64,000 nt of DNA from JBKECF01 sp047974375 (GCA_047974375.1 JBKECF010000054.1:186001-250000), one strand, 5' to 3'. Shown: positions 1-9,717, counted from the stretch's first letter. The notes: generated by a model from the sequence alone, not told the origin. A program made the numbers and translations.

Positions 1-3000
1 AGTCAGTTTTGTAGTCAACTACAACGTATTGGTCATCTTCAAGAAAAACGCAGTCTATAGTGCCATGTAGCAAAGCATTACTATTAGTTTCTATATTGTA
101 TAAGTCCTTGTATTCCATAGACATAGCAAAGGAAACTTCTTTTTTTACTTCTGTAGATTGGGAAATTCTTTTGCCCAAGGGACTATTTACATAAGAAAGA
201 ATTTTTTTAGTGTTAATATATTCTAAATACTCTTTTTTTAGCAAAAGTTTATTTGACAGTTCATCTATTAATTTTTTTATAAGCACTTCTGAGGTATGTG
301 TATCTTCTTTTATATTTTCTAAAACCTTGTGAAATGCAATTCCAATTTCTGTGGCTTTAGGAGCTTTTTTTTCATTACCATAATATATGTCAGGTAGTAG
401 AGTTGTCTTTTCTCTGTATTTTTCAAAAATATTATTTATATTTTCGTAATGTTTACGTTTTATTTCACTAATGGTTATAACTGAGTTCAGGGTTGTATCA
501 ATTTGATTTCCATAGGACCAGTTTATATTATTATTTAGGTCTATATTTTCTATGGTATTTAGCGTATTTTCTGTTTTTTCTATGTCAAAATCTTCGTACT
601 CTTGTATTGTAAAATTTACATTGTAGTTATATATTTCTTGGCTGCCCTTACTTAGTATTGCATGGTTAGCTCTAAAATTATCCACAGTTTTATGCTTAAG
701 TATGCAGGGCATGAGGAAATCCATATAGGATTTTGCATTTTCTAAATAATCCGCATCTATTTCATTTTCTCCAAAAGTATATTTTTCCCAAGGCTCTTTT
801 TCCTCATTGTAAGTTCCAGTAAAGATTAGTTTTTCTTTTGCTCTTGTCATTGCTACATATAACAAACGCATTTCCTCGGCTATCATTTCCTTTTTAATTT
901 CATTGGCAACAAATGCTTTTGGTAATGGATTTGTTACTACTCGTGTTTCAGGGTCAAAATTTTTAAAGAAAAAACCATACTTATCATGTTTAGTTAAACT
1001 AGAATTTTTATCAGTAAAGTTAAATCTTTTTTGTATTTGGGATAAAAATACTATAGGGTACTCCAGTCCTTTGCTACGATGAACAGTGGTAATAGTCACC
1101 ATGTCGTTGCTTGTGCCGGTAAAGGAGTTTAAAGAAATTTCGGATTTTTTTAAACGCTCAATATATTTTAAAAAACTGAATAAACCTGCTAAATATGTTT
1201 TTTCGTATTCAACTGCTTTTTCTTTTAATAGCAAAAGATTGCCAACTCTTATTTCTCTATCATCTAAAACATTCATAAAGCTAACTATGTTTGTATCCTC
1301 ATAGATTGTACCAATTAGTTTGCTAACCTTTGTGTTTTTTGCCTGTTTTTTCCAGATATTTAGGTTATTTAAAAGTTTTTTAATTTTTTTACTAGTTGGG
1401 TTCTTATTTTCCTCTATGTACATAAGGATTTTTTCGTAAAAAAAGTCTTGTTTTATGGAAGAAATGTTTAAAAGTTCTTCAGATGTAACGCCGTATAAAG
1501 GTGAACGAAGAACGGTTAAAATATGTAGGTCTTGCATGCTATTATCTATTATTTGTAAAATAGAAACCATAAGGCCTACTTCATAAGTGTCAAAAAAGCT
1601 AATTTTATTTAAGGCAAATGCAGGAATGTTCATTTTTTTGAAGATATCTATAAAAGTGTTTATATGTGTCATACTTCTTAGGAGTATGGTAATATCTCCA
1701 TATTTAATAGGTGAACCATCAGATAAATTCGAGTTAATAAGCTTTTTTATTCTTTCGCCTATTATTTTACACTCTACTTCTATAGGAGGTTCATCTTTGT
1801 ATTTTCCTAATAATATTTCGATGGCATCTGTTTCTTTTATTTCCTCTTCTGCAATGGCTTTTAATTTCACATCACTGTTATAATCAATATTGCCTGTTTC
1901 AGCTGACATAATTTGTTCAAATATAAAGTTTGTACCATTTAGAATTATGTCTTTACTTCGGAAGTTGTTAGAAAGATTTATTACTACTTCCTTTATGTTG
2001 TCGAAGTTATTATATTTATTCATAAAAATTTCAGGGTCACTTTTACGAAATTTATAAATACATTGCTTTACATCACCTACCATGAATTTGTTATAGGGCT
2101 TTGTTTTTTTTGCAACACATGAAAGTATTTCTTCTTGGATTTTATTTGTATCTTGATATTCATCAACTAATATTTCATAAAATTTATTTTCATAGTATTT
2201 TGCTATATCCTCATTTTTAAGTATTTTTAAAGCAAAATGTTCTAAGTCGTTATAATCTAGAAGATTTTTTTCTAACTTCTTTTGGCTGAATATTTCTTCG
2301 AATTTTTTTATAAGATCTGAAAATATTTTTATTGGTTTATAAAGTCTATTCAAATCTTCTTTAGTATTTTCAAGGTCATATATAAAATAATCTTTTTGCC
2401 AGCTATTAAATACTTTTTTTATTTTTTTATCACGTATATCTTTTACGCTATCCATTAAGTCTGGGTCTATTTCGTCTTTAGCTGCTCCTCGGTAGGAGTG
2501 GATGCGTGTAAAAGATGAGACAAGTAGTAAACTATGGCATTTGTCCCAATCTTTATTTTTAATTGCTTTTTCCATGGCAAGAATAATAGTTTCGTCAGAT
2601 AGTAGGGCTTTCATATATTCAGTTGGTCCCATAGGCTTTTTGCATAAATCCATTGCTTGTGTTAAGTTCTTCTTAATATAATTAATATTTTTTTCTAGGC
2701 TAGATAAAATTAATTCTGTGAAAAACTCATTATTAAAGTTTTCTGAATTTTGATTTAGCCATTTATTGGGGTCTGGCAGACTTCTGGTAAAGTCGTATAG
2801 CTCAATTATTTTTGACATAAAAGTAGCATCTTCAACACGATTTGAGAATAATTCTAGTAAATCTTTAAATATAATCTTATCGTTGTTTTTGTTCGGTAAA
2901 TTATAGTAGTAGTTAAAGGTTTCTTCAATGGATTCTTGTTGTAAAAGCTTAATTTCGTTGGTGTCGCCTACTCTGAAGGCTGGGTCTAAATTTAGCAAGT

Positions 3001-3379
3001 GGAAGTTACTTCGTATTACTTTAGAACAAAAACTATGTAAAGTACCAATGCTACTTGAGGGTACTAAGTTTAGTTGATTTAAAATATTTTCTTTATAACT
3101 ACCTGTTGCATGCTCTAGTTCCTTATGTAATTCCCTTTGTAATCGTATTTTCATTTCTTTTGCTGACGCATCAGTAAAAGTAGCTACTAATAGTTTATCA
3201 AGATTTATACTGTTGCCTATATAGGTTCTTGTACCGTCTGGATTTATTTTAGTACCTGTTATTAATGAGATAATTCTATTTATTAATACAAATGTTTTAC
3301 CTGAGCCGGCTGCAGCTGAAAGTAGTATTTCTTTTTCTCTTAAATTAATTGCTTGTTGTTGAGGTAATGTTAAATTCAT
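1..3379 (-). CDS. addA: ATP-dependent helicase/nuclease subunit A (AddA), C-terminus cut by window edge
   Basis: This is a UvrD-like superfamily 1 helicase with a RecB-type nuclease domain, the large subunit of the AddAB recombination and double-strand-break repair complex. An open frame of 1126 codons runs off the left edge. Visible landmarks are the Walker A motif AAAGSGKT at residues 22-29, the Walker B/motif II sequence DEYQDTN, a late helicase motif (TTVHRSKGLEYPIVF), and VDYKTD at the very edge, which is the nuclease catalytic motif that separates AddA from PcrA/UvrD. AddA proteins are usually about 1200 residues, so fewer than about 100 are missing. It is divergent from the next gene, so addB does not precede it as it does in many Firmicutes; addB may follow beyond the window. 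Confidence 0.93.
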   Translation of the reverse strand, partial: MNLTLPQQQAINLREKEILLSAAAGSGKTFVLINRIISLITGTKINPDGTRTYIGNSINLDKLLVATFTDASAKEMKIRLQRELHKELEHATGSYKENILNQLNLVPSSSIGTLHSFCSKVIRSNFHLLNLDPAFRVGDTNEIKLLQQESIEETFNYYYNLPNKNNDKIIFKDLLELFSNRVEDATFMSKIIELYDFTRSLPDPNKWLNQNSENFNNEFFTELILSSLEKNINYIKKNLTQAMDLCKKPMGPTEYMKALLSDETIILAMEKAIKNKDWDKCHSLLLVSSFTRIHSYRGAAKDEIDPDLMDSVKDIRDKKIKKVFNSWQKDYFIYDLENTKEDLNRLYKPIKIFSDLIKKFEEIFSQKKLEKNLLDYNDLEHFALKILKNEDIAKYYENKFYEILVDEYQDTNKIQEEILSCVAKKTKPYNKFMVGDVKQCIYKFRKSDPEIFMNKYNNFDNIKEVVINLSNNFRSKDIILNGTNFIFEQIMSAETGNIDYNSDVKLKAIAEEEIKETDAIEILLGKYKDEPPIEVECKIIGERIKKLINSNLSDGSPIKYGDITILLRSMTHINTFIDIFKKMNIPAFALNKISFFDTYEVGLMVSILQIIDNSMQDLHILTVLRSPLYGVTSEELLNISSIKQDFFYEKILMYIEENKNPTSKKIKKLLNNLNIWKKQAKNTKVSKLIGTIYEDTNIVSFMNVLDDREIRVGNLLLLKEKAVEYEKTYLAGLFSFLKYIERLKKSEISLNSFTGTSNDMVTITTVHRSKGLEYPIVFLSQIQKRFNFTDKNSSLTKHDKYGFFFKNFDPETRVVTNPLPKAFVANEIKKEMIAEEMRLLYVAMTRAKEKLIFTGTYNEEKEPWEKYTFGENEIDADYLENAKSYMDFLMPCILKHKTVDNFRANHAILSKGSQEIYNYNVNFTIQEYEDFDIEKTENTLNTIENIDLNNNINWSYGNQIDTTLNSVITISEIKRKHYENINNIFEKYREKTTLLPDIYYGNEKKAPKATEIGIAFHKVLENIKEDTHTSEVLIKKLIDELSNKLLLKKEYLEYINTKKILSYVNSPLGKRISQSTEVKKEVSFAMSMEYKDLYNIETNSNALLHGTIDCVFLEDDQYVVVDYKTD

Positions 3380-3532
3380 GAAAAACTCCTATGTGTTAAA
3401 ATGTTGTTAGGATAAAAATCTATTACATGAATAATAACAAATGTAATGGGAATATAAAAGCATAAGGTAAATTTTTCTTGCAGAATTCTAAAGTTACATA
3501 TAATATTTAAAATAAAAAGGTCAGGTATAAAA

Positions 3533-4519
3533 ATGAGTAAAAAATCGGTTTATATTGATGTAGTAAATGAATTTAAAAATAAAAAATTATATAGAGAAAA
3601 AAAATATGACCAACGAAGCGAAGAAATATATAGTAAAAATAGCGAGTTAAAAAAGGTACACAAAGAATTACAGCAAGTAGGCTTTGAAATAATAAAAAGA
3701 ATAATGGAAGGCGAAAAGTCTGAAGCTTTACTAAGGGAACTAGAGGAAAAGCAAAAACTGCTGTTGCTTAATGAGGCCGAAATAATAGCTAATTTAGGTT
3801 ATCCTGAAAATTATTTAAAGGATACATATAGCTGTAATATTTGTAATGACGAGGGTTTTGTACATGGCAAGGAATGCCATTGTTTTAAACAAAGACTTAT
3901 AGAGAAGTACTATGATATTAGCAATATAAATGTATTGGAAAAAGAGAATTTCAATTTTTTTGATATAGCTTTGTATAGTAGTGATGTTCTGGAAAATAAA
4001 GGAATATCACCAAGGGAGAAAATGGATTATACTCTAATGTTATGTAAGGAATTTGTAAAAACTTTTCCGAAAAATAATAGCAATTTCTTTTTTTATGGGG
4101 CAACTGGTAGAGGTAAAACTTATATGTGTAACTGTATTGCAAAGAGTGTTTTGGACAAAGGATATAGTGTTCTTTATTTAACAGCACCAGAAATGTTTAA
4201 AGTATTAGCTGATTACCATTTTAATAAAGGGGCAACAGAAAATCCTGAATATTATATTCAAATGCTGTCAGATACGGACTTACTAATTATTGATGATTTA
4301 GGTACGGAAATATCCTCGGTTGTAACAAGTTCGGAATTGTTCAATATAATAAATTCTAGAATTAATAAAGAAAAGCATACAATTATTTCTACGAATCTAA
4401 GGCCGACGGATTTAGAGAATATATATAGCCATAGAGTCGAGTCTAGAATAATAGGTGAATATGACATGATGGAGTTTATTGGTGACGACATACGAATTAA
4501 AAAGAAATATAGTAGGTGA
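3533..4519 (+). CDS. DnaC/DnaI-type ATP-binding protein (putative helicase loader)
   Basis: A 328-residue AAA+ ATPase of the DnaC/DnaI/IstB group, which loads the replicative helicase onto DNA. The N-terminal third is charged and probably coiled coil. A cysteine cluster (CNICNDEG...CHCF, about residues 101-117) probably binds zinc, as in DnaI-like proteins. Walker A GATGRGKT is near residue 190 and Walker B LLIIDDLGTE near residue 250. The stop codon overlaps the start region of the rlmH-like gene (TGATG), so the two are probably translationally coupled. No IS21 istA neighbour is present, which argues against a transposon IstB. Whether it is the main loader or a paralogue cannot be told from sequence. 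Confidence 0.85.
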   Translation: MSKKSVYIDVVNEFKNKKLYREKKYDQRSEEIYSKNSELKKVHKELQQVGFEIIKRIMEGEKSEALLRELEEKQKLLLLNEAEIIANLGYPENYLKDTYSCNICNDEGFVHGKECHCFKQRLIEKYYDISNINVLEKENFNFFDIALYSSDVLENKGISPREKMDYTLMLCKEFVKTFPKNNSNFFFYGATGRGKTYMCNCIAKSVLDKGYSVLYLTAPEMFKVLADYHFNKGATENPEYYIQMLSDTDLLIIDDLGTEISSVVTSSELFNIINSRINKEKHTIISTNLRPTDLENIYSHRVESRIIGEYDMMEFIGDDIRIKKKYSR

Positions 4520-4521
4520 TG

Positions 4522-4911
4522 ATGAAAATAATTTGTATAGGACGAATAAAAGAGAATTTTATGGAGAAATCTATTAAGAAAAAATCTAAGAATATTGAAA
4601 TCATAGAACTGAAAAATGAAAAAATATCCAGCAATCCCAATATTAGCGAAATAAAAAAAGTAATTGAAATAGAGGGAGAGAATATTTTGAAAAAAATACA
4701 AAGGGATTATGTTGTTGCTTTGTGTGTAGAGGGTAAGGAAGTGACTTTGGAAGAGTTTGAAAGGATTAAAAGTAAAAATCCAACATTTATAATAGGTGGT
4801 TCTTATGGATTAAGTGAACAAGTGAAAAATAGAGCTGATGAAAAAATAAGCTTTTCAAAAATGACATTTCCTCATCAGTTAATGAGATTGGTTTTAGTTG
4901 AATCTTTGTGA
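4522..4911 (+). CDS. rlmH: 23S rRNA pseudouridine-1915 N3-methyltransferase RlmH, shortened
   Basis: RlmH is a small SPOUT methyltransferase that modifies pseudouridine 1915 of 23S rRNA. Family motifs are clear: MKIICIGRIKE at the start, FIIGGSYGLSE (SAM-binding knot) and FSKMTFPHQLMRL. The ATG at 4522 is chosen because family members begin MKI; GTG 4516 and ATG 4519 are also in frame, and an AGGTG lies just upstream. The protein is about 129 residues against a usual length near 159. It stops at ...LVLVESL where RlmH normally continues with roughly twenty residues ending in a conserved Tyr-His segment, and the region after the N-terminal strand is also short. The terminator starts 9 bases after the stop, so the missing tail is not simply frameshifted downstream. 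Confidence 0.8.
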   Translation: MKIICIGRIKENFMEKSIKKKSKNIEIIELKNEKISSNPNISEIKKVIEIEGENILKKIQRDYVVALCVEGKEVTLEEFERIKSKNPTFIIGGSYGLSEQVKNRADEKISFSKMTFPHQLMRLVLVESL

Positions 4912-4920
4912 AGGTGCAAA

Positions 4921-4968
4921 AAAACGGCTTTGGTAGTTAGATTTAAATCTAGCTACCAAAGCCGTTTT
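4921..4968. terminator. Bidirectional Rho-independent terminator
   Basis: A perfect 16-bp inverted repeat (4921-4936 with 4953-4968), flanked by A and T runs, sits between converging genes: rlmH on the plus strand and a small membrane protein gene on the minus strand. Confidence 0.9.
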
Positions 4969-4973
4969 ACTAT

Positions 4974-5213
4974 TTACTCAACTTCTGTAGAAGATTGTCT
5001 TACTTCTTTAGTAAATATAACAGTAAAAAATGATACAACTAACCAGAAAATATATCTGGCAAACAAACGAAATAAAAACGTTAACATGCCGTCATTCCAT
5101 GCATTTATCCAGGATAGCCTACTATTAGGGAAGATGAGGTCGGTTATTAGAATGAATGCAAATAAAAATAGGCTGGCTATAAAAGCAATTTTTAAGATAT
5201 ATTTTTTATTCAT
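4974..5213 (-). CDS. Small two-TM membrane protein, function unknown
   Basis: A 79-residue protein with a positively charged start, one hydrophobic segment at about residues 7-28 and a second at about 47-67, followed by a polar tail. This predicts two membrane passes. An AGGAGAG ribosome binding site lies just upstream of the ATG, and the gene ends at the bidirectional terminator, which supports it being real. I do not recognise the family, and there is no operon partner. Confidence 0.6.
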   Translation of the reverse strand: MNKKYILKIAFIASLFLFAFILITDLIFPNSRLSWINAWNDGMLTFLFRLFARYIFWLVVSFFTVIFTKEVRQSSTEVE

Positions 5214-5686
5214 TATCTCTCCTTTGCCTAAAATAATAGGAAGGTTATAACTAGGGTTACTCGGTTGGCTGTTTTTGTTGACATGCCAACGTATCTACAA
5301 ATTGAGTATATTACGTCTTATATTTTACCTGTGAAATGGTCAGTTGCCCCAAGAAAACCACGTAAACTCGTTACTATATTCATCTTTCAAAGAAGATTCT
5401 ATATTATTTGTGGATTGAGCGATTTCCTTAGCATAAGATGGAGTAATAGTGATATTATAGTTTTGTGATTTTATTCAAAATTGTACCTAGCACTTCTTTA
5501 AATGTAACTAGTAGAAACTAGTTATTATTGTGTTGAAATTTACGTTAACGTAAAAAAAACATATTATATTACAAAAAAAACAATATTTAATATAGCTATA
5601 ATGCTATCTTAAGCTAAGTTAAAAAAGTTGTCAAGTTTTTAAATATAATTATATAATACTCATTTTATTCAATATATGCCAAAATA
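5214..5686. other. Gene-free interval with a perfect palindrome and a possible coding remnant
   Basis: No convincing gene is present. The interval holds a perfect 16-bp palindrome (5539-5554, TTTACGTTAACGTAAA), which could be an operator. On the minus strand at about 5345-5475 there is a short open stretch that reads like the last 40 or so codons of a protein (ending FTWFSWGN) but has no start codon or ribosome binding site, so it may be a relic of a lost gene. Confidence 0.35.
5539..5554. promoter_or_regulatory. Perfect 16-bp palindrome, possible operator
   Basis: TTTACGTTAACGTAAA is fully symmetrical and unlike the surrounding A/T runs. It lies far upstream (about 325 bp) of the minus-strand membrane protein gene and has no matching second copy that I found. 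The binding protein is unknown. Confidence 0.3.
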
Positions 5687-5735
5687 AAAAACCAGCTGAC
5701 ATTTTATTATTCTATAAAATATCAGCTGGTTTTTT
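5687..5735 (-). terminator. Rho-independent terminator of the epimerase gene
   Basis: The inverted repeat AAAAACCAGCTGA ... TCAGCTGGTTTTT, with a T-run on the minus strand, overlaps the stop codon of the aldose epimerase-like gene. Confidence 0.8.
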
Positions 5736-6579
5736 AAAATACACGAATACTATAAAATTTTACATAAACTTCTTTTGGAGCCAGCTTAACTAGGTTCCTT
5801 TTTTCTGTAAGGTGTTTACTTTCATTAATGAAATCAGGATGGCTATTCCAAGGCTCAAAGCAAATAAAAGGGGCTTTATCTTTTGTCCATATAGCAAAAT
5901 AATCAAAATTGTGTTCAAATTCCATGTATTTATTATTATTTACATTTCTTAAATAAAACTTTTTAGAATTTAATTCATTTAGTAAAATTGCATCATCGCA
6001 AAATAAATCGTAGTTTAACGGTAACTCCTTAACATTATCGCATAGGTTCACCTTTTCACCAGTAAAACTATTGGAAGAAAATTCGAATTTATTTAGGTCT
6101 TCCATTTTGTCAAATTCCACATAATTATTAGTAATATCACCGTAAAGCATTAGAGATGGGTGGCCACCTAAGTTAAAATAAATTTCCTTGTTATGAGTAT
6201 TAGTAACTTTATATTCTGTTATAACTTTATTTCTGTCTAATATGTATTTTATATCTAATTTAAAACTAAATGGATATATCTTAAGAGTTTCTTCATTTTC
6301 TTCTAAGGTAAACGTTATGGAAGTATTATTCTTATTAGTTATTTCGAAAATTTGATCTCTTGCGAAACCGTGTTTTGCCATTTTATAAGTTTTGCCGTCA
6401 TATATGTACTCGTTGTCTTTAATTGCACTAACAAAGGGAAATAAGACAGGGTTGCTCCTGTTCCAAATGGAAGCATCACCTTTCCATGTTTGTTGACTAT
6501 TTTCGCTTACTCTATATATAGATGTAAGTTCACCTCCGTAAGGATTAAAATCCAGCTCTAAAAATTCGTTGTGTAGCAT
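5734..6579 (-). CDS. Aldose 1-epimerase family protein (GalM-like)
   Basis: This protein belongs to the galactose mutarotase-like family, which interconverts alpha and beta anomers of aldoses or acts on related sugars. The N-terminus (LDFNPYGGELTSIY), NPVLFPFVS, the KHGFARD histidine motif and the NLGGHPSL histidine motif are visible, as is a C-terminal CFEPWNSHPD glutamate region. An earlier in-frame ATG at 6591 overlaps the ribosome binding site GGAGGG, so the start is taken at 6579, about 5 bases after it, giving 281 residues. It is divergent from the beta-mannosidase gene, which suggests a small sugar-use locus. The substrate cannot be named. Confidence 0.85.
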   Translation of the reverse strand: MLHNEFLELDFNPYGGELTSIYRVSENSQQTWKGDASIWNRSNPVLFPFVSAIKDNEYIYDGKTYKMAKHGFARDQIFEITNKNNTSITFTLEENEETLKIYPFSFKLDIKYILDRNKVITEYKVTNTHNKEIYFNLGGHPSLMLYGDITNNYVEFDKMEDLNKFEFSSNSFTGEKVNLCDNVKELPLNYDLFCDDAILLNELNSKKFYLRNVNNNKYMEFEHNFDYFAIWTKDKAPFICFEPWNSHPDFINESKHLTEKRNLVKLAPKEVYVKFYSIRVF

Positions 6580-6712
6580 AATACCCTCCATGCAAAAAAA
6601 TAATATAGCTCTATAATATCACATTAATTGGGAATATGTTAATTAAAAATTTTTAAAATTATTTTAGGTAATTTTTTAAGTAAATTAAATGAAAATTTAG
6701 TTAAAAATACTA

Positions 6713-6741
6713 TTGTTTTTTGAAATTTCATGGCCTATTAT
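6713..6741 (+). promoter_or_regulatory. Likely sigma-A promoter for the beta-mannosidase gene
   Basis: TTGTTT (6713-6718), a 17-bp spacer and TATTAT (6736-6741) lie upstream of the AGGAGG site and ATG at 6777. The -35 is imperfect. Confidence 0.45.
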
Positions 6742-6776
6742 TATTTTAGTAAGTAGTCAAATATATAGGAGGAGCT

Positions 6777-9140
6777 ATGAAAATAAGTATTGAAAATAAC
6801 TGGATTTTAAAAGTAAATAATAAAGAATTTACTACAGAAATTCCTACATCTGTATACAGCACTTTATTGAACCATAAGGTGATTGAAGACCCTTATTACA
6901 GAGATAACGAATTAAGCCTTTTGTCATTAAATGAAGAGGATTATAAATTTGAAACTTTTTTTTCAGTGGACGAATTAAAGAACAATACGGAACTTGTATT
7001 CGAAGGGTTAGATACATTATGCGATATTTACTTAAATGATGTTTTTTTAGGCAGTACTAATAATATGTATAGGCAGTGGATTTTTTCTGTAACAGATAAT
7101 TTAAAAATAGGAAAGAACAGTTTGAAAGTAGTTTGCAAATCTCCAACTAAATTCATAAAAGACGAAGACCGCAAACACCACCTAGGTGGTTCAATCCATG
7201 CAATGGTTGGATTTCCTCATATACGTAAGGCTCATTGTATGTTTGGGTGGGATTGGGGTCCAAGAATACCAGATATGGGTATTTGGAAAGATGTATATAT
7301 AAATACATTCGAAGAAAAAATAAAGGATATTTATGTTGAGCAGTTTCATGACGATGAGGTTTATATTAGAGTAAATGTTGATGTTGAAGCAAAAGTTGAA
7401 ATTACATTAACAGACCCTGAGGGCAAAATTAGGCTAATTGAGAATAACACCAAGGTACAAGTTGAAAATCCTAAATTATGGTGGCCAAATGGGCTAGGGG
7501 AACAGTATTTGTATACTATAGCAGTGGAAACTAAAGACGAAACTATAGTAAAAAAAATCGGTCTTAGAACAATGACAATAACAAGAGAAAAAGATGAATA
7601 TGGCGAAAGTTTTTCTCATTGTGTAAATGGAATAGATTTTTTTGCAATGGGTGCAGATTACATACCAGAGGACAATTTGCTACCAAGAGTAACTGAAGAT
7701 AGAACAAGGAAGTTGCTGGAAAACTGTGCATTAGCCAATTTTAATTGTATAAGAGTATGGGGTGGTGGTTACTACCCAAATGATTTTTTCTATGATATAT
7801 GCGACGAATTAGGTTTAGTTGTATGGCAAGATTTTATGTTTTCTTGTGCCCATTATAAAGTTACTGATGAGTTTGAAGAAAATATAACTATGGAAATAAA
7901 AGATAATGTAAGACGTATACGCCATCACGCTTCTTTGGGGTTATGGTGTGGTAATAATGAAATGGAAATGTTTACGGCAGATATGGCATACCATGGCACA
8001 TTGGAGAATAAAGCGGATTATATAAAAATTTATGAACATATTATTCCAAAGATTTTAAGGGAAGAAGATCCTAATACTTACTACTGGCCTGCATCACCGT
8101 CTTCTGGTGGTTCTTTCTATATTCCTAATAACGAGGATTTTGGAGATACACATTACTGGGATGTATGGCATGGAGCTAAGCCATTTACGGAGTATAGAAA
8201 ATTTTATTTTAGATACTTATCGGAATTTGGATTTCAATCTTTTCCGGAAGTTAAAACTATAAACTCCTTTACTCTAGAGGAAGATAGAAATATATTTTCT
8301 AGAGTCATGGAAATGCACCAACGAAATGAAGGGGCAAATGGAAAGATATTAGGATATTTAGCTCAGACGTTTTTATATCCAAAAGAATTTGAAGATTTAA
8401 TATACGCATCTCAACTTTTACAAGGGGAGGCAATTCGATACGGAGTTGAACATTTCAGAAGGAATAGAGGAAGATGCATGGGAGCTATTTATTGGCAATT
8501 AAATGATATTTGGCCTGTTGCATCTTGGGCATCTATAGATTATTTTGGAAGATGGAAAGCTTTGCACTATTATGCTAAAAGGTTTTTTAGTCCAATATTA
8601 ATTTCTTGCAACGAAGTGGGGGAAACTACAACAAGACCTCATGTAGTGCTAGAGCCTAGTGAAATTGAGATGTCTGCGGAGTTAGTTATACAAAATGAAA
8701 CGCAAAAATTAAGTAAAGGAATAGTACAATGGGAACTAAGAAATAACAAAGGCTGTGTAGTAGAACAAGGTGAAAGTAATATAGAAATAGAGCCTTTTAG
8801 TGTACTCAAATTGGAAAAACAAGATTTTAGTAAGTATGATTGCTTAACTACTTATTTTTCATATAAATATACTGACGGAGAAATTATTTCTAAAGGCACA
8901 GCTTTATTTACTGCTCCAAAACATTTTAAGTTTGAAAAGCCAAATGTAACTTTAAGTGTAGTGGGGGATATAATAAAGGTAAAAGCTGATACATTTGTGA
9001 AAAATATTCACATATATAGTGATGAAGATATGATATTAGAAGATAATTTTTTTGATGTAAATAATGAAGAAATTGAAGTTAAAATTTTAGAGGGAAGTGC
9101 AAAGAATTTAAAATATAAATCTGTGTATAATATAAGATAG
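6777..9140 (+). CDS. Beta-mannosidase, glycoside hydrolase family 2
   Basis: A 787-residue cytoplasmic GH2 exo-beta-mannosidase, which releases mannose from short beta-mannosides. No signal peptide is present. The N-terminal sugar-binding domain is followed by an immunoglobulin-like domain and the TIM barrel. Typical beta-mannosidase motifs are FGWDWGPRIPDMG, the acid/base region LWCGNNEME (about residue 391), the nucleophile region YLSEFGFQSFP (about residue 483) and YWQLNDIWPVASW. A strong AGGAGG site precedes the ATG. It is monocistronic and ends at a terminator. Together with the divergent epimerase it suggests use of mannan- or N-glycan-derived oligosaccharides, but no dedicated transporter sits beside it. 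Confidence 0.92.
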   Translation: MKISIENNWILKVNNKEFTTEIPTSVYSTLLNHKVIEDPYYRDNELSLLSLNEEDYKFETFFSVDELKNNTELVFEGLDTLCDIYLNDVFLGSTNNMYRQWIFSVTDNLKIGKNSLKVVCKSPTKFIKDEDRKHHLGGSIHAMVGFPHIRKAHCMFGWDWGPRIPDMGIWKDVYINTFEEKIKDIYVEQFHDDEVYIRVNVDVEAKVEITLTDPEGKIRLIENNTKVQVENPKLWWPNGLGEQYLYTIAVETKDETIVKKIGLRTMTITREKDEYGESFSHCVNGIDFFAMGADYIPEDNLLPRVTEDRTRKLLENCALANFNCIRVWGGGYYPNDFFYDICDELGLVVWQDFMFSCAHYKVTDEFEENITMEIKDNVRRIRHHASLGLWCGNNEMEMFTADMAYHGTLENKADYIKIYEHIIPKILREEDPNTYYWPASPSSGGSFYIPNNEDFGDTHYWDVWHGAKPFTEYRKFYFRYLSEFGFQSFPEVKTINSFTLEEDRNIFSRVMEMHQRNEGANGKILGYLAQTFLYPKEFEDLIYASQLLQGEAIRYGVEHFRRNRGRCMGAIYWQLNDIWPVASWASIDYFGRWKALHYYAKRFFSPILISCNEVGETTTRPHVVLEPSEIEMSAELVIQNETQKLSKGIVQWELRNNKGCVVEQGESNIEIEPFSVLKLEKQDFSKYDCLTTYFSYKYTDGEIISKGTALFTAPKHFKFEKPNVTLSVVGDIIKVKADTFVKNIHIYSDEDMILEDNFFDVNNEEIEVKILEGSAKNLKYKSVYNIR

Positions 9141-9151
9141 AAGAGATAAAA

Positions 9152-9182
9152 AAGAGCACCTGCAAAAAATGCAAGTGCTCTT
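9152..9182. terminator. Bidirectional terminator between the mannosidase and yqeY genes
   Basis: Arms AAGAGCACCTGC (9152-9163) and GCAAGTGCTCTT (9171-9182), with one mismatch and flanking A/T runs, lie between converging genes. Confidence 0.8.
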
Positions 9183-9193
9183 AGTATTTAAGT

Positions 9194-9637
9194 CTACGAT
9201 AATATTGCTTTTACAGCTGTACTAACTCTTTTGCCATCGGCTTTACCAGATGTTTTGGGTTCTAATGTCATCATAACATAGCCCATATCCTTCATTGAGG
9301 ATACTCCAAGTTCTACAATTGTTTCTTTAACAATATTGTTAAGTTCGTCGTCGGTAAATTGTTCTGGAAGGTATTCATTTAGAATAGATTGTTGTCTTTT
9401 AAGCTCTTCAAGTAAATCAGTACGACCACTTTTTTCATAGTCTGGATAAACGTCATTTTTTTTCTTTGCCTCTTTTATAATAACTTGCAAAACGCCGTCG
9501 TCATCAAGAGTTATTTGCTCATCCTTTTCAATTTGTAAAACGCCAGCACGTACAATTTGAATTATATCTTTTCTTAAGGTATCCTTATTTTTCATGGATT
9601 CCTTTAAATCTTGCATTAACTTATCTTTTAAAGACAA
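9194..9637 (-). CDS. yqeY: GatB/YqeY domain protein
   Basis: A 147-residue protein of the YqeY family, related to the tail domain of GatB amidotransferase. YqeY is thought to act in a tRNA-related process but its precise role is not established. The typical start MSLKDKLMQDLKESMKNKD and the QQSILNEYLPEQ and LGVSSMKDMGYVM motifs are present. The start codon is TTG, placed 6 bases after a strong GGAGGAG. It lies directly downstream of rpsU, which is the usual neighbourhood in Clostridia, and the two may be co-transcribed. Confidence 0.9.
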   Translation of the reverse strand: MSLKDKLMQDLKESMKNKDTLRKDIIQIVRAGVLQIEKDEQITLDDDGVLQVIIKEAKKKNDVYPDYEKSGRTDLLEELKRQQSILNEYLPEQFTDDELNNIVKETIVELGVSSMKDMGYVMMTLEPKTSGKADGKRVSTAVKAILS

Positions 9638-9717
9638 AATATCTCCTCCAATTTGCCAAAATAAATGATTGCCCTTGGCTTATAAAGCCTATAACGCTAT
9701 ATAATTAATCATAAGGA

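Noticed and set aside
3533..4519. IstB of an IS21 element
   Set aside because: No IstA, no element ends, and an N-terminal zinc-type Cys cluster as in chromosomal DnaI-like proteins.
5265..5468. A 67-codon plus-strand frame
   Set aside because: No ribosome site, no domain, atypical composition; the opposite strand looks more like an old coding remnant.
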